Shown piece after piece: positions 24,045 through 38,441 of a DNA stretch of 64,000 nucleotides (position 1 is its first letter; every line of letters begins with the position of its first letter). The stretch is from NCBI RefSeq assembly GCF_003144195.1, contig NW_020290041.1, forward strand, positions 62,001-126,000, written 5' to 3'. The stretch is from Ceraceosorus guamensis (lineage: Eukaryota; Basidiomycota; Exobasidiomycetes; Ceraceosorales; Ceraceosoraceae). Position numbers and translations under genes: made by a program. The notes beneath the pieces were generated by a model that ran no database searches, was not told the DNA's origin, and worked only from the letters and a program-made list of their open reading frames with translations.

Positions 24045-25240
24045 ATGGGTCTGACGTGGATTCTGCTCATTTCCCGTCAAGGCAAAGTACGTTTGGCCAA
24101 ATGGTTCACCACCCTCTCTCCCAAGTCCAAGGCCAAGATCACAAAGGATGTGACTCAACTGGTACTAGCACGTCGTACGAGAATGTGCAACTTTCTAGAG
24201 TACAAGGATACGAAAGTGGTGTATAGGAGGTATGCCAGTCTCTTCTTTGTGAGCGGTATCGCTCCTGGAGATAACGAATTGGTCACGCTGGAGATGATCC
24301 ATCGGTACGTCGAAGTGCTGGACAGGTACTTTGGAAATGTGAGTGTTGCGAGGGTACATCCCGAGCTGCACCCGGTGCAACGGTGGATTGGTGCAAAAGA
24401 TTGCTGTCTGCATGTCGGCACACGGGCTGGCTGTGGTCTGTCACTGGATTTTAGACTTGGTGAAAATGTGGCGTGGTTGGGATAGAGGGCGCTGGGAGCA
24501 GCGTCTTTCTAGTCTCAGTCATAGCGTTTATTTTTTGCGGTCCGCGACGCGCATGCTTCCTTACCGAGTCGCCGCTTCCTTCTCGACCCGACCCTCGCCC
24601 CTGGTCGCCAACAGGTATGCGAGCTGGACCTCATCTTCAACTTTCAAAAGGCCTACTCGGTGAGTCTGATCGCTCATCTGACCCATGCCCGCTCAGCTCC
24701 TATCCTGACCACCGCCTTGTCCCCGACGTCTGCACTTCGCGCCCGTCGAATACAGATCCTTGACGAGTTGATCATTGGCGGTGAATTGCAGGAGAGCAGT
24801 AAGAAGAGCGTCCTAAGAGTCGTTTCGCAGAGCGATGCGATCGAAGAAGCAGAGAACAGCGAAGATGTGAGTATTAGACGGGACATCTGCCAATGTCTGC
24901 CCTTCGCTCGCAATGGAGTCACGAATCTAGCGCTGAATAGTTTGCCTCGTTCGCTCCATCCATCCTTACTCAGTCCCTCGCGAGGATCGGCAGTAGAGCT
25001 GTCTGAAAACAGAGCGCCTTTTTGCCCGCATGTCGCTTCAGCTTCAATGCATGGTGTACTATTAGTCGCATTGTCTGTGTGATGATCCAGCAGCTTCAGA
25101 GCATCGATAAGAAGGCTGCACTCGATCGTACCAAATTGTTGCACTTTCAGCTATCAGTACAGCCTCCATCCGCACATTGTTCGCCGCTCGACTTGTACAT
25201 GACGAGTCACAGGCCAGACGAGACGACGACGGAGCGCTGA
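24045..25240 (+). CDS. APS1: AP-1 adaptor complex small (sigma) subunit
   Basis: Sigma subunit of the clathrin adaptor AP-1, acting at trans-Golgi and endosomes. Exons 24045-24338, 24615-24659, 24756-24866 and probably 25091-25240. Residues 1-98 read WILLISRQGKVRLAKW, LARRTRMCNFLEYKDTKVVYRRYASLFF and EMIHRYVEVLDRYFGN. The next exons give VCELDLIFNFQKAYS and ILDELIIGGELQESSKK, the dileucine-cargo face. RRTRMCNFLEY and the length of the core favour AP-1 over AP-2 sigma. The core ends near residue 150. The fourth exon would add a 50-residue low-similarity tail (QLQSIDKKAALDRTK...) that most orthologues lack; a shorter terminus is possible. Confidence 0.88.
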
Positions 25241-26008
25241 ATCTATAGACTGTGTCTGCAATCACGAATGCATCGCAATACCTGTCGTGCGTGCCGAGGG
25301 TACGTGGCACTCGTCGCCTCGCACAAAATCGCACCCTAGCTGTTCAAGCTCCCGATGCCACCCCCCAACGCTCGACGCAAAGCCTGCAGCACGCTTTCGA
25401 GATCTCTTCGCAACTTTCGAGACGTCGTGAGCAGCAAGTCAAAAATCCTTGTTTCAAGAAAGTGGGCCTCATCAAAAGTTAGCAAAGATTGAGCAGGTTC
25501 TGCTCTTGCCACGCACGTCGACCGTGGTGATCCTGAACGTTTCATCTGTAGTCGACAGCGCGAATCGAGGAGTCACAGTCGTGAAGTCTTGTTAAGCAAC
25601 AAGGCCCAATGGTCAACGCTTGTGTCAGGTCAGAAAGAATACGTCATCCACCATTCGCATCGAGGCGCTGTGCCATGATGACAACTGCGAGTGCTTTTCA
25701 CAAAATGACGTGTCAATCGTCGCGAGTGTAGATCCACAGCTAGTGATCGTGTCATGACCAGCGAGTGTAACGCGCAGCTCTCATGAATCAAGCTTCACAA
25801 GACACTATCGAGATGACGGATTGAATTGACAAGAAATCTTTTGGTGGGTGCGCACATACTCCGCGGTGCGCTACGCGGGCAGGGGAAGATGGTGGGGAAT
25901 CTCAAGGAAATCCTCGCAGACTCTTGTCAAGCATTGACTACTTCAACCAGAGTGCGCGCACGATACCTGAGCCCCCATGGCATGATGCCATACATCTCGA
26001 AGAAGGGT
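25241..26008. other. Convergent spacer
   Basis: Between AP-1 sigma and the 3' end of EF-1alpha. It contains one CAATCACGAATG motif at 25258-25270 and nothing else I can name. Confidence 0.5.
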
Positions 26009-27725
<1,717 letters not shown>

Positions 27726-29298
27726 TGTGACAAAGTATTGGGGGGGGGTTGATGAGTATGTAAGGTAGTATAAAGAGCGAAGTCCGGATATGTGACAGGA
27801 CAGTTGTTGTGGTCGAGAAGATGCGTGAAGGGGTGGCAAAGGCTCGCTTCATGAAGAAAATTCACCAGCCAGCTTTTGCGCACGCACCTTGCCAGGCGAA
27901 GGCTGAAGATGCCCACGCGTGCTGCCAGGGGAGGAGAGGCGGAGACGGGGCGTCGGGAAACAAAGATGCGCACACTGACCTGATGCTTGCATCTCAAGCC
28001 GTGCAAGTCTTCCAGGTCAGCAGGCTTTTGGCAAGGCGCACACGCACACGCACACGCACGCATGCCTGCCCTCGCTCGCTCGCTGTGCGCACGAGTCACC
28101 CTCCGCCCGCCCGCCCGCCAGCCAGCCAGCCAGCTCAGGTCATGCATGCACGCGCAGACTGACGAAAAAATTTCGCGCCGTGGCCAGAGCATGCAGCAGC
28201 TGGAGGACCGCAGGCGGTGCAGGCGAAACGTGCACGGTGATTGGCGTAGCAGCGTCGCCGCGCCAGCAGCAAGGCGACGGTGAGCTATATAATAGCTGCA
28301 ACACCCGCAAACTCTAGCTGCGCGAATAAGGATGCTGTAGGCTGAGGTACGTGCATACACCGCGCGGTAGTGAATGAACATCATAGCAGTCACAGTCAAC
28401 CTGCAGTCTGAGTCAGTCGCGAAGTGTTAGGTCCTCGATCCGGAGACGCGGCCTGGGGTCCGTTGCTCCTGTATACGAGTCAGCATCTACAAATCGGATC
28501 TGGCCCTTCATCGCGGGAGACAATCACGAGTATATGCTTTCTGGCCAGATGGAATCATGACAATGATTGTATAGTGTCGTGAATTAAGCTCGGCCTTGCA
28601 AGCGATCCTCCGATCGAAAGTGATTCGAGTCACGCGTGCTTTGGGCGTAGGTAGGCCTTAGCAGCCGTTTATGCGGAGATGACTCGCCAAGCAACACACA
28701 ACAGCAGCGCTGCGGGGCGCAACAAAGATGAGCTCACGTGGCGTAAGGCTACTGGCGATTCAAAATCGAGAAAGTTCTGCGGGTCAAGATGCAACACCTC
28801 CCCTAATTCACGCAAGACTAACTCTGACTCACTGGATGATAAGTCATTCGCTCCGACTCTCCAACCGCGCAATTAAGGCGACGTTGCAAGCCGATTCGAA
28901 AGCCGCGCACATGAGGCGATTTCGACAGGCTTTCCTCGGCCACTGGAGCACCCGCATCCAACCAACCCAGTCTCATCGCCGTTCAGCGGCCCTAGACAGA
29001 ACAGAACATTGCAATCTAGACTAAGCTACATCAAAATATTGCGGGTTGAAGAGTAGTGTGGAGTGGAGCGGAATCAAGTGGGGGGCGGCGCATTGCTGCG
29101 AGAGAGCGAGTGGAGACGTGTGGGCGATAGCTGGCGAAGATGAGTCGAAAAAGGTCTAAAGTGAAAGACAAGGTGGGAAGAACAAACGATGTAGGCTGTG
29201 ATGGGGTTCAATGGGAACGAACCGGGACGACTAAATTGCTCTGTCCTAAGATCCGGGTCTGCGAGTCAAAACAAGCAAGTGCGATGGAGAATACTACG
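27726..29298. other. EF-1alpha promoter and spacer
   Basis: About 1.6 kb upstream of EF-1alpha and downstream of the next minus-strand gene. It includes a homopolymer run by the EF-1alpha start, a CGCCCG/CCAG repeat at 28106-28135, and TATATAAT at 28286-28293, which reads TATA-like on both strands. No exon is seen. The strong EF-1alpha promoter must be in the left part. Confidence 0.5.
28106..28135. repeat. (CCCG)n/(CCAG)n compound short repeat
   Basis: Three CCCG-type units run into four CCAG units in the EF-1alpha upstream region. Confidence 0.8.
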
Positions 29299-32200
29299 CT
29301 AGCTCCAGTGCATGGCACCTCTCAAGTCAGGACGCCTTCCAGTCCCGGTTTGTGGGCTGGTCCACCTCAAACCAGGTGGCGAGACGCGACGAGCAGCCTC
29401 GCCAACAAGCATACGCGTATCAGAGTCGTCTTCGTGCACGACGCCACCGAAGCGTCTAAAGCCGCCACGAGGGCGCATAGGGGAGCGATTCTGATCAACA
29501 CGACGAGGATAAGCCCTGGAAGGAGTAGAATGCTGATGTTCGCCATGTTGTAGGTCTGAGCTGCGCCATGATCTCGGCTCCGGCCGTTGGGAAGCAGATT
29601 CCGAGCGATGGAAGCTCTTGAAGCTCGACGCTTGGACTCGATCATTTCTGATGGTAGGATTCCTGGATGAATTATAGCGGAAGCCGGAACCAGTAGGTGA
29701 CGGGCTGGAGCTTCGAGGAAGAGTCGCACCAGCTCCGACAGTGCTGCGACTTTGCAGTGCTCGCCGGGCGTCTACACTTGCGGGATCGCTATCGGCTGCT
29801 GCCGAACCTGTAGGATAGGCAGCTTGTCTTCCGTGTCTTCCGCTCGCTGCATTTAAGCCATGTGCGCCTCTGCTGTCCCAGGAGCGCGCGACCGAGGAGG
29901 CATGCGCAGCGCTAGAGTCTGACCTTTGTGCCGGTCTATGACTGCGATTGTCGAAGCTACGAAGGGGAGACTCGTTTCTGCCACTCTGATGAAAGGATGC
30001 TGCACTAGCGTTGCTCCATTGCGCGGCGCCATCCTGTGCGGCCATGGAAGTAGAAGTATCGTCTGCGGGAAGGGTAGAACAGTCGTCGGTGCCGACAGAT
30101 TGCACGCTGGAACGTCTCAGCTGAGCGGGCGGGGCAAAAGGGACCAGCAGTCCGGCGGGAAGCTGTTGCATCGGGCTGACAAGTGGGGAGTAGCCGAAAT
30201 GGGAGGCTATCAGCTGGCGGGCGTGCTCGTACACAAGCCAATTAGGGTGATAAGCTTCGTTTGACGTCATGAATGTTTGGGACGCATTGTTCCAGACTCC
30301 AATAGATCCGTGAGGTGCATGAGCTCTATGGTCGACCTGCGACACGCCCACATCGCGGTAGGCATTGACCAGCTCATTAGGTCCCAACGTCGGAGCTGCT
30401 TGTCCAGTATTTTGCCCGACCCCAATGGCTGACAAATTCCACCGCAGGACTTGCGCGCACTCTGCGACCAGACCATCCCAATCCGCGTGTGTAGGGCCAT
30501 GTTGTTGCAAGAAGGCTGCAGCCAATTGTTGCGCTTGCTCCCCGTACGTCGCGGAATGCACCGTATCGTGCACTCCCGCGGTTGGCGGACGACCAGCAAT
30601 TTGCTCATTGTCGTTTGGACCGTGATGATGAGTGGCCTCACGCCTGGACGCCGTCTGAAACCATCCGTCGGACCGAAGCTGGATTGGAGGACGGCAACTG
30701 TCGGCAGCCGACATCGTTGTCGAAATGGCGCGCCCCGGAGCAAGAGAGTAGCTGGCTACGGCTGGATCATTCTGAGCTGGGTTGCTATAACTGGGCGCGA
30801 AGATGTTCGCGGGGCTGATTCCCGGTGAAGCTGCCGGCAACCACATTGGGGCGCCGGTGGCCCGACCAAACCCGCTCTGGTCCGCCGCCGTTGAAGCATG
30901 GAAGGATTCTCGGTCCGGTCCTCCCTTGAGCTTTCCTCTTCCACGCCCCCTGCCTCGAAGACCCCTGTCAGGGGTGCCCCTTCCGCGGCCTCTGCCGTTG
31001 GAGCTCAGGCCTCGAGGTCTTGGGCATCTGATCAAGGGCGGTGCGGTTGAAGAGAACTCATGAGCGCACGATCTCCGGGCCAAGTGGTAAAGCATTGGTC
31101 CTACTCACCGCTCATGCTCTGATTGCTCGATGCGCGCCCACTGGCTTTCGCTTGAGAGGTCGCATCCGTTATCTTGGGTGCCGGAGCTAGCAAAGCCACT
31201 CGGTTGAAGAGGACGCGGCGTAGCTTGGGTATCTATGGCTGAGCCCGGCTCAGCCGAGCGACTGCCCGTCGACGAGCGGGGCCTGTAGTGCTGAGAAGCG
31301 GGAAGCATAATAGAATCGAGCGAGGTTGAGAGTGATGCCTGGTCGGTAGGCTGGTGTGTGGCGGACTGGAACGGGATGGCATGTCAGCATGATTAACGGC
31401 AATTAAGCAGTAACGCTCGAGATACACACCTCATCGCCCATCAGCTCGATGTAGTGTCGCTCCGTCTCGTCGAAGAAGCGACCTATCGCCTCGGCCTCTT
31501 CCATGCTGACTGTGCCGAATTGCTGGAGCCAACTGGAAAGCTCAGTGCGGCGGGCTTCTGAGGCAGCCAGCCGATCTTGACACCGTGGCGAGTCTACTTC
31601 GCTCGCGTAGCCACCAGTTGTGTCGATGTCACCGCTGTAGAATGGTGGCCAAAAGCCTGGCGAAGAAAGTGGGACTGAAGTGGAGAAGTCAAAGTCGAAA
31701 TTGCCGGCTGATAAGCCAAGCAAGTTGGGTTGCGGGAGGTTGTTGGCCACATCCAAGGCATGAGGGCCGCCATAACCAGCATGAGGGGCGCTCAAGGAAC
31801 CGGAAAAGTCAGAATTCGAGGTGGGTGACAGCAAAAGAGGCTCGAGCATCGAAGAGTCAGGCGCAGTGGGCCAAATGGAAGATGTGCTCTCCGATGTAGT
31901 GATGTCCATGTGGTCAGAAGGTATATTGATGCTAAGGGTTGGAATCGAGTCTTGTAGCGAAACTTCACCAGCTAAGCAGTCTGGCAGACGCGCTGGCCTT
32001 GCTGGGGCAGTGTGAGGCAACACTCCTCCTGTATGAACCCCCATTTCAGGACGAGGGAATCGTTGATAAGGTGGAACGCTCGCGCTCCGAGTGCGTGGCG
32101 ACTGTGGTACATCACGGCCATCGGTGAGAGTTGTATAGCGCCTGCTGTCATCCATGCAAGGCCTTTCTTGGAGCCGCTGGGCGTCCAAGTTCAGATACAT

Positions 32201-35200
32201 CAGACCCTCAGCCCGTTTGACCGTTTCGGGAGAAGGGGGACCATGTACTTGATCGAACGAGGGCAAATGCCTGACGTCAAGCACGAACTCTGCAGAGCGC
32301 ACCGGTGAGCTTCTGAGTTTCTGTAGGTCGACAAAATCTCCCGTCATGGAGAAACTGCGGCGATCGCCTGGGACTAAAGTAATCGGTTTGAACGCTGGGC
32401 TTCTCAGCACCGCTTTGAGTGCGCGAAAGCGTCGAATGGCGACGGAGGGCGTCGAATCATTGAGCTCGCACAGGTAATTGGCACGTTGCAAGTACGTAGC
32501 TGGCGTAGCTGCGAGGTGTGGCGGTTCGATGGGTGGAGCAAGACCTCGATGAGTAGAGTGTTGTGCACTGATGCGGAGATCGAGCCTTGAAATCGAGGAC
32601 GAGTCCGAGGCACAACTCCCACTTGTTCGCTCGTGTGACTTTGGCCTGAAGGCTCTGACGGCAGTCGTGACCACCTGACGCTTGCTATGCTCATCAGATA
32701 CCCAGGCCGCAGTCCGCGAGATGCGTTGCAGCCGCTCGACGTCGCCCTCGTCGACAGTATCGCAACTGACATCCGGGCTTGCTCCGGAATGCTCGACAGG
32801 TCTTGTCATGTCCCGTTGCTGTGATGAGGTTGAGTGCATATGCAGTAGCCTTTCATTGGAAGGATTGGCCAGGTGAGCCTGACAAAGGGTCTCAGGAGAA
32901 CGTGGCAGCTCTTGCTTCCTCGCATCGGTGAGTAGGGCGATGGCCTTCGGTGCAGAGGCGCTTCTCGAGCCACTGCAATCGGATTGTGTGTAGGTCTGTT
33001 CTTGGGCGTCCTCATAGTCTATCTCCGTCCCGAGCAAGGACGCAGTATTTGTCTCGTCTCGTTGCATGTCCGTTCGCCCTGAGAACCCTAGCGTCGAGGC
33101 GCTCGTGGTCACAAGCTTCCCGCGTTGGTCAAGCAAGTGGCCGCGCTCGGTGGTGCCGGGATCTTCGACAAAGTCTCGCTCTTGGTCTGGTGGCAAGCTT
33201 AGAGCAGTGACGTAAGAAAACTCCGTTTCCGTCTTCGATAATGGACGTGAGCGGCGTGGCGAGTCTGAGCGCTCTTGTGGAGGTGCTAGACTGGTGGTGA
33301 GACGTCTTTTGGTAGTGGTCACAAGGCCACGTTGAGAAGCATTGCTCCCCTCATCGGACGCAGCTTCGGCTGCGGACAAGCCGACCACGGGTAGGTCTGG
33401 CCTGGCTCTTTCAGCTGCTGCCACCGCCTCTGCTATACGGCGGCCGTGCTGCTCCGCTTCCGCTGCTTCTCTGGCCGCTCTCTTTGCAGCAGCCTTGCTT
33501 CGCTTTGGATTACCTGATTGCGTCTTGGGTAGTGGCACGCGTGGATGGTTGTCTGCCGAGCCTGGCACCTTTCGGCTTGCCGCACTCGTCGATGCTTGAG
33601 CAGAAAGTTCGGTCGCTGTGCGATCCCTGCCCACGTCCTGCGTCTTGGCATTGCGATAAGGTTTGGCTGCTGTCGCTACATTACTTTTCCGATTCCTAGG
33701 GTGCTTTCTAGGTCTAGCGGTGGCCACTGATAGATTGTCGCTGGCAGCACTGCAAAGTGACGGGTCGGGCGTCGCATCGCCTGAGTCACGGGATGGACAG
33801 ATATACGCTTCAGATTCCGTTACTGTGAGACTAATTCCCGCTTGACTCACCATGGCTATTGCTACTCAGCGCGCAGTCCTCCCCGTGAGCGGCCGATGGC
33901 ACAACGAGGTGTTGCTTGGCATGTATGCTCGCCGGAGAATTGGGCAGATGTGGCGAGCGAACCATGCTCGAATGGACGCGGTCCGCACGCACAGGAACAT
34001 GGTCATCCTTGTACCGCGGGTGGGAGGAAGATGCGGCGACAAAGGCAGGTCTGGAAGGCGTTGGCTCGGTCGTTGAAAGCGGCTCGGAAGTGCGGGCCGG
34101 TCGGACTTGGTAAGCGTCTCGAAATGCAGTTCGGCCAAAGCTTTCTTTGGCAGCATCGATCAATGACAATGCATTGTCGCCCGCTGGTACCTGGGCAGGT
34201 GTGGCGGCTTCGGGTGGCACTGCCACCTGCAAAGGTGGAGAAGCCTGAGAGCGGTGACTCGAAGTCTGTGCGGTTTCATTTGTTTGACTCTCGGCCTGTA
34301 GAATCGGCGCAGACCTTCGTGCCGACTCAAGCGCGTCCGGCTGCGAGGGAACGGCTCCAAGCAAAGGCAGGTCTGACCCGTGAGCTAGCTGTTCAAGGGA
34401 GGTCGTGTCGGGATGCGCGGCTATGTCCAGGGCGATACTCAGGGTAGCTTTGCCATCGCTATCATCTTCTGGAGCATTTGGTGTAGGCGAAGGGAGCCTC
34501 GTCTCGAAGGCGTTCTCTGCTACAGTGGCGCACAGAGAAGCCGCTGGAACTGGCTCGGATGAGGATAGCTTAGATGGTCCTTCTAACACAGTCTCGTTGA
34601 CGTTCCCTACTGGCTCTGCAGTGCGACTTCCCTTGCCTTTGCGCTTGCTGGGCTTCTTCTTCTTTTTGTTGCCCTCGCTTGTTGCCTCAACAATGGCCGC
34701 GACCACGTCATCGAGAGAAGCATCTGTGGGCACATCGCCTTGACTTGGTTCTTTTCCAGGCACGTCTTCGATGGCCAAGCGCTGTTGTGGTGCCGAGACG
34801 CTCCTTTGGCTTGTGCCTGTATGCGTAGCTGAAGCATTTGTTGATGTAATGTCTTCTATGATGAAGTTCGAAGAGTGCATTCCCGACCAAGTCGCGCGGC
34901 GGTACTCCCTTAGAGGTATGCGAGTAAGCGTGGGACTGGGAAGTGGAAGCTGCTCGGACCAAATTGGTAGAAGTGTGGCCGTCGCATCACCCCGAAAATT
35001 GAGGTCCCGGTGCATCACGAAAGTGTCCATTTCAGCATTGGTGCAGGTCCAGATGACCACAGAAGATGGGTGATGCTCGAAGTACGTGGAGAAGTATCGA
35101 TGGGCAGCTTCCCGGCGAAGAGCAAGATCCGACTGCTGATATGCTTGACAAAATACTTGCCGCATGAGACTGTTCGTGTTTGCGACTGTATGCGCGCGGC

Positions 35201-35402
35201 GTGCGGCGGCAATGGTGACCGAGCGATGTGGAGAGGATCGCGAGCCAAATGGAGTGTTCACATCAGCGAGTGGGCGGCTTTGTTGTCTATCCGCGCCCCT
35301 GCTGAGAGCATTCTGAACTGCTCGAGCGACTTGTGGAGGAGGTGCCCCACGCGAAGATGCTTGGCGAAGTCGAGCAGCGCGATCGCCGGCGTGCATTGGC
35401 AT
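29299..35402 (-). CDS. Large disordered protein with RG-rich segment, unknown function
   Basis: I do not recognise a family. Four minus-strand exons, 35402-33851, 33780-31430, 31365-31109 and 31027-29299, join in frame to 1962 aa. Residues about 75-165 look folded (MRQVFCQAYQQSDLALRREA, SVVIWTCTNAEMDTFVMHRD). A lysine-rich KKKKKPSKRKGKG patch follows. A second conserved-looking block is AEFVLDVRHLPSFDQVHGP. The end of exon 2 has a helical ARRTELSSWLQQFGTVSMEEAEAIGRFF segment. Exon 4 begins with a GRGRGRG/RGRGRGRG box and a later PRGGFRRFGG, suggesting RNA or protein binding. The rest is Ser/Pro/Ala-rich. Introns are 70, 64 and 81 nt. The open frame continues about 20 codons upstream of the chosen ATG to a possible 3' splice site, so a further 5' exon may exist. 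Two adjacent genes remain an alternative. Confidence 0.6.
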
Positions 35403-38400
35403 GTTGGCACCTCCTGAAGAGCCGGACAGCAGGTCGAAGGACTGTGTGTCGAGGCTGTGAAGTCACCTTCCCCTGAACGAAGAGCATGTACTCGGCAGAA
35501 TGATGGTCGGATCGATGCGACGGTGAGCCTTGCCTGTGGCGCGAGCGGCAGTTTGGCGAAGTTGAAGCCCTCCAGACCAATGCTCGGTTCCTTCCAGCAC
35601 GCAATGAAGGAGAGATATGTGTGCAAAAGGTAAGTCCTCCACTGTCGATAGGTCACTACTCCTACCCCTGTAGCATCCAGAAGATGTGAGGGTCGCTCAG
35701 TAGCTTTGGCATCCCACGTTGGTTTTGGAGATAACAAGCCTACAAGATGCCGTATGAAGTAGTGCCGATGGCGGTGCTGCCAACGAAAGCTTTCGGGCAG
35801 CTAATGAGAGCAGAAAGTTGTGTTGCGTGGAGCGAGTAGCGGCGCCCAGACTTGTCCAAACCCTCACAAGCGGCACGGGGGAGTGGCGATTAGGATGTGA
35901 AGGCCACCAGATCCGTTGCTGACCGTTTGCTAGCGTCCAGCAGCTTGTTTTTGGGCACCATTAGAAGGCTGTTGCAGGTAGCTTCGAGTGATGATGCACA
36001 TGCACGTGCCCCGACCGGCTCAACCCTGCAAGCGCGAGCGTGTCTGTTCTGGGTGGCTAAACAAGAGCAAGTCGGTATAGTCGCCTGACCAGGCTACCGA
36101 AGCCAGATCTCCAGAGTGGCTATAGAGACTCCTGCTAAAAAGGCGAGCACTGATGAAAGTTTGCATGAATCACGAATGCTTCGGACCAGAGTGAGTGTGT
36201 GTGACGGCCCTGCTATCTGAAGTCCATGCATGCAGACCAAAAAGAGTCAGCTTTGCTTGAGCCCGTGGGCTCACGCCAGGAAGGACTTTGTGTAACCCCA
36301 TCGACCTTACATCAGACAGCCGACCGGCACAGTCTGGCTGCTCACAATCAAGAATCTTCATTGTAGACCCTTTGGCTACCTACTCCAGCATGCAGATCTT
36401 GTTCAACATCATCAGCGCAAGTGAAATCCGTCCCACAAAGGATTGCCAGCGCGTGCCTGAAGATGCCTCGTTCAGTGCCCGGCGCGCGAATGATGTTTAC
36501 TCGCGGATCGATCTCGCCGCGGATGCTTGAGAAGAGAGCCGCGCTCGGGCGCAGGCTTGGGGCAGCGGTTTTGCGCGCGTTGACGCGTGCCAAGCCAGGA
36601 TAGCCATGCTGGAGGCGATCGAATGGGCTCGTGGCCTCTATGCAACTACGGATCACTACCATGGAGCTATATATCGCTGCTGCTATAACGGCTATATATG
36701 AGCTATACATGGACCTGTAATACTCTTTTCCTAGCTGTTTGCTGGGCTAATCACAGTTGTTTGCATTATGCAGCCCTGTATGGCGAGAGCCGCGCGCCCT
36801 CGCTTCGTGTCTCGAGTGGATCATCAAGTCGCCGAGGTCGAGGTAAATCCGTGCTTCCACTCAGCAGGCAGAGTGAGCCAGGCGGGAAGCCGCTTCGTAG
36901 ATCTCCACCGCAACGCAACCAGCAGCAGGATCTTAAACAGCTTGAAGTCTTACAAACCGAATCCAATCAACGTTGCTGTTGACACGTCTCCCGCAGGAGC
37001 AATTCGTCATTCGTGATCCACAACGCGCGCATGCGAATCGTGAGTCAGTGTATGCGCGCGCCAGATGCTTCTTGAGCTTGTGCCTGGATTCCAAACGGCA
37101 CCAATGGTGAGTAGCTATCACGTATATATAGCTATGCTAGACTCAGGGCCAGTCGGCCCTGCATGCACGTAGCCGGGTCGGCGCGATGACAGGCTAGCCA
37201 CAGCCACCGAACTCTCGCCAGCCGAGTCCTCTCGATCGAGCAAGAAGCCCGAGCAGCAGGCAGCGTGTAAGTTGTTGCTCAAGGATCGAGCGATCAAATC
37301 ACATGAATCGCAATCGTTGTCCATCTGTTGCTCCAGCGCGGCCTCCTTCAGGCATGGGCAATGGCGTGGTCTCGTCTAGCTGCGCTGCTGATGCCATGGC
37401 GGATGAGATGTATATGCTGCAAGGGCTGCAATAACGGTCGACCCGCAGCTTGCTCTGGCGGATCTTTTGAAATGTGTCAGTATCCCAACCCAAGCAAGTT
37501 TCAAAGCTCGAGCCTTGCCTGGAATCTATTTGTATGTTGATTGATCAACAAGATTAAGTTGGCCTACATGTTTGATGGCTTGCATGCTTGACTATCGCTC
37601 ATCACACACCCCACGTACGCGTGGGCTGGACCTAGACGATCCTCCGCGATATTCGTGATTGAGGAAGCACAGATCGAGGAATGTGAATCTTGAATGGATC
37701 CGACGCACAACGCCATGGCCTATATATAGCCGTGCGTAAGTACATGTTCCGCCCCTCACGCATGGCTTCGACTGCTCACGTAACCAGGAGCACCTGGCTG
37801 CTTGTCGCGAGTAGCAGCAGCTCCGCTCTTGTCGTCCTCGATCTTGAAGGAGTTGCCATCCACGTTGAGATTGCTGTTGACTCCACGGCTAGCTGACCAT
37901 CGTATCGTGGCCGCTTCGTAAGCCATGATGGGCAAGGCATGCACCGCTGTGTCTCAGGAGCGCAGCTTGCCCCGCCGGCCGGTGCAGACCGGCTGCGCGC
38001 ATCAGCAGCAGAGAAGACGTAAGCTCATCCAGCATCCATGCACACAACATCACCGGTTCCGCGAGCCTTCATGCTCGCGTCTGATCAGCTGATGAAGCAG
38101 AAGGGGTCCGCGCGGCGCTTCGGGAGCAAGCACGTGATACTTCGGACCGCACGCCCTCAAAAATCAAAACGCAACGTTCCCAGCAAGCCCTGCGCCCACC
38201 GACTACACCCATCCTGCCGGTCTGAACACTTCACCACCTCGATCGTTCGATCGACCCATGTCCATCCACAACTCGACCATAAACGCGTCCTAAGTGTCAA
38301 ATATCACTCTGCGATCACGTTACCAGCCATCGATTAACGTCACTCTGGACTGAAGCGGGCCGCGACTGTACCCTCCAAAGTCGCTTTCAATCTGTCCGCA

Positions 38401-38441
38401 GTAGGCAAGCAGGCTGGCCAGCGCCTCTTCCCTTGCACAAA
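35403..38441. other. Long divergent spacer
   Basis: About 3 kb. An open minus-strand stretch at 35460-35730 (YRQWRTYLLHTYLSF...) could be a missed exon but lacks good splice signals. The remainder has several TATATA patches (36668-36700, 37122-37130, 37720-37728) and several ATTCGTGAT-type motifs. No gene is supported. Confidence 0.45.
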
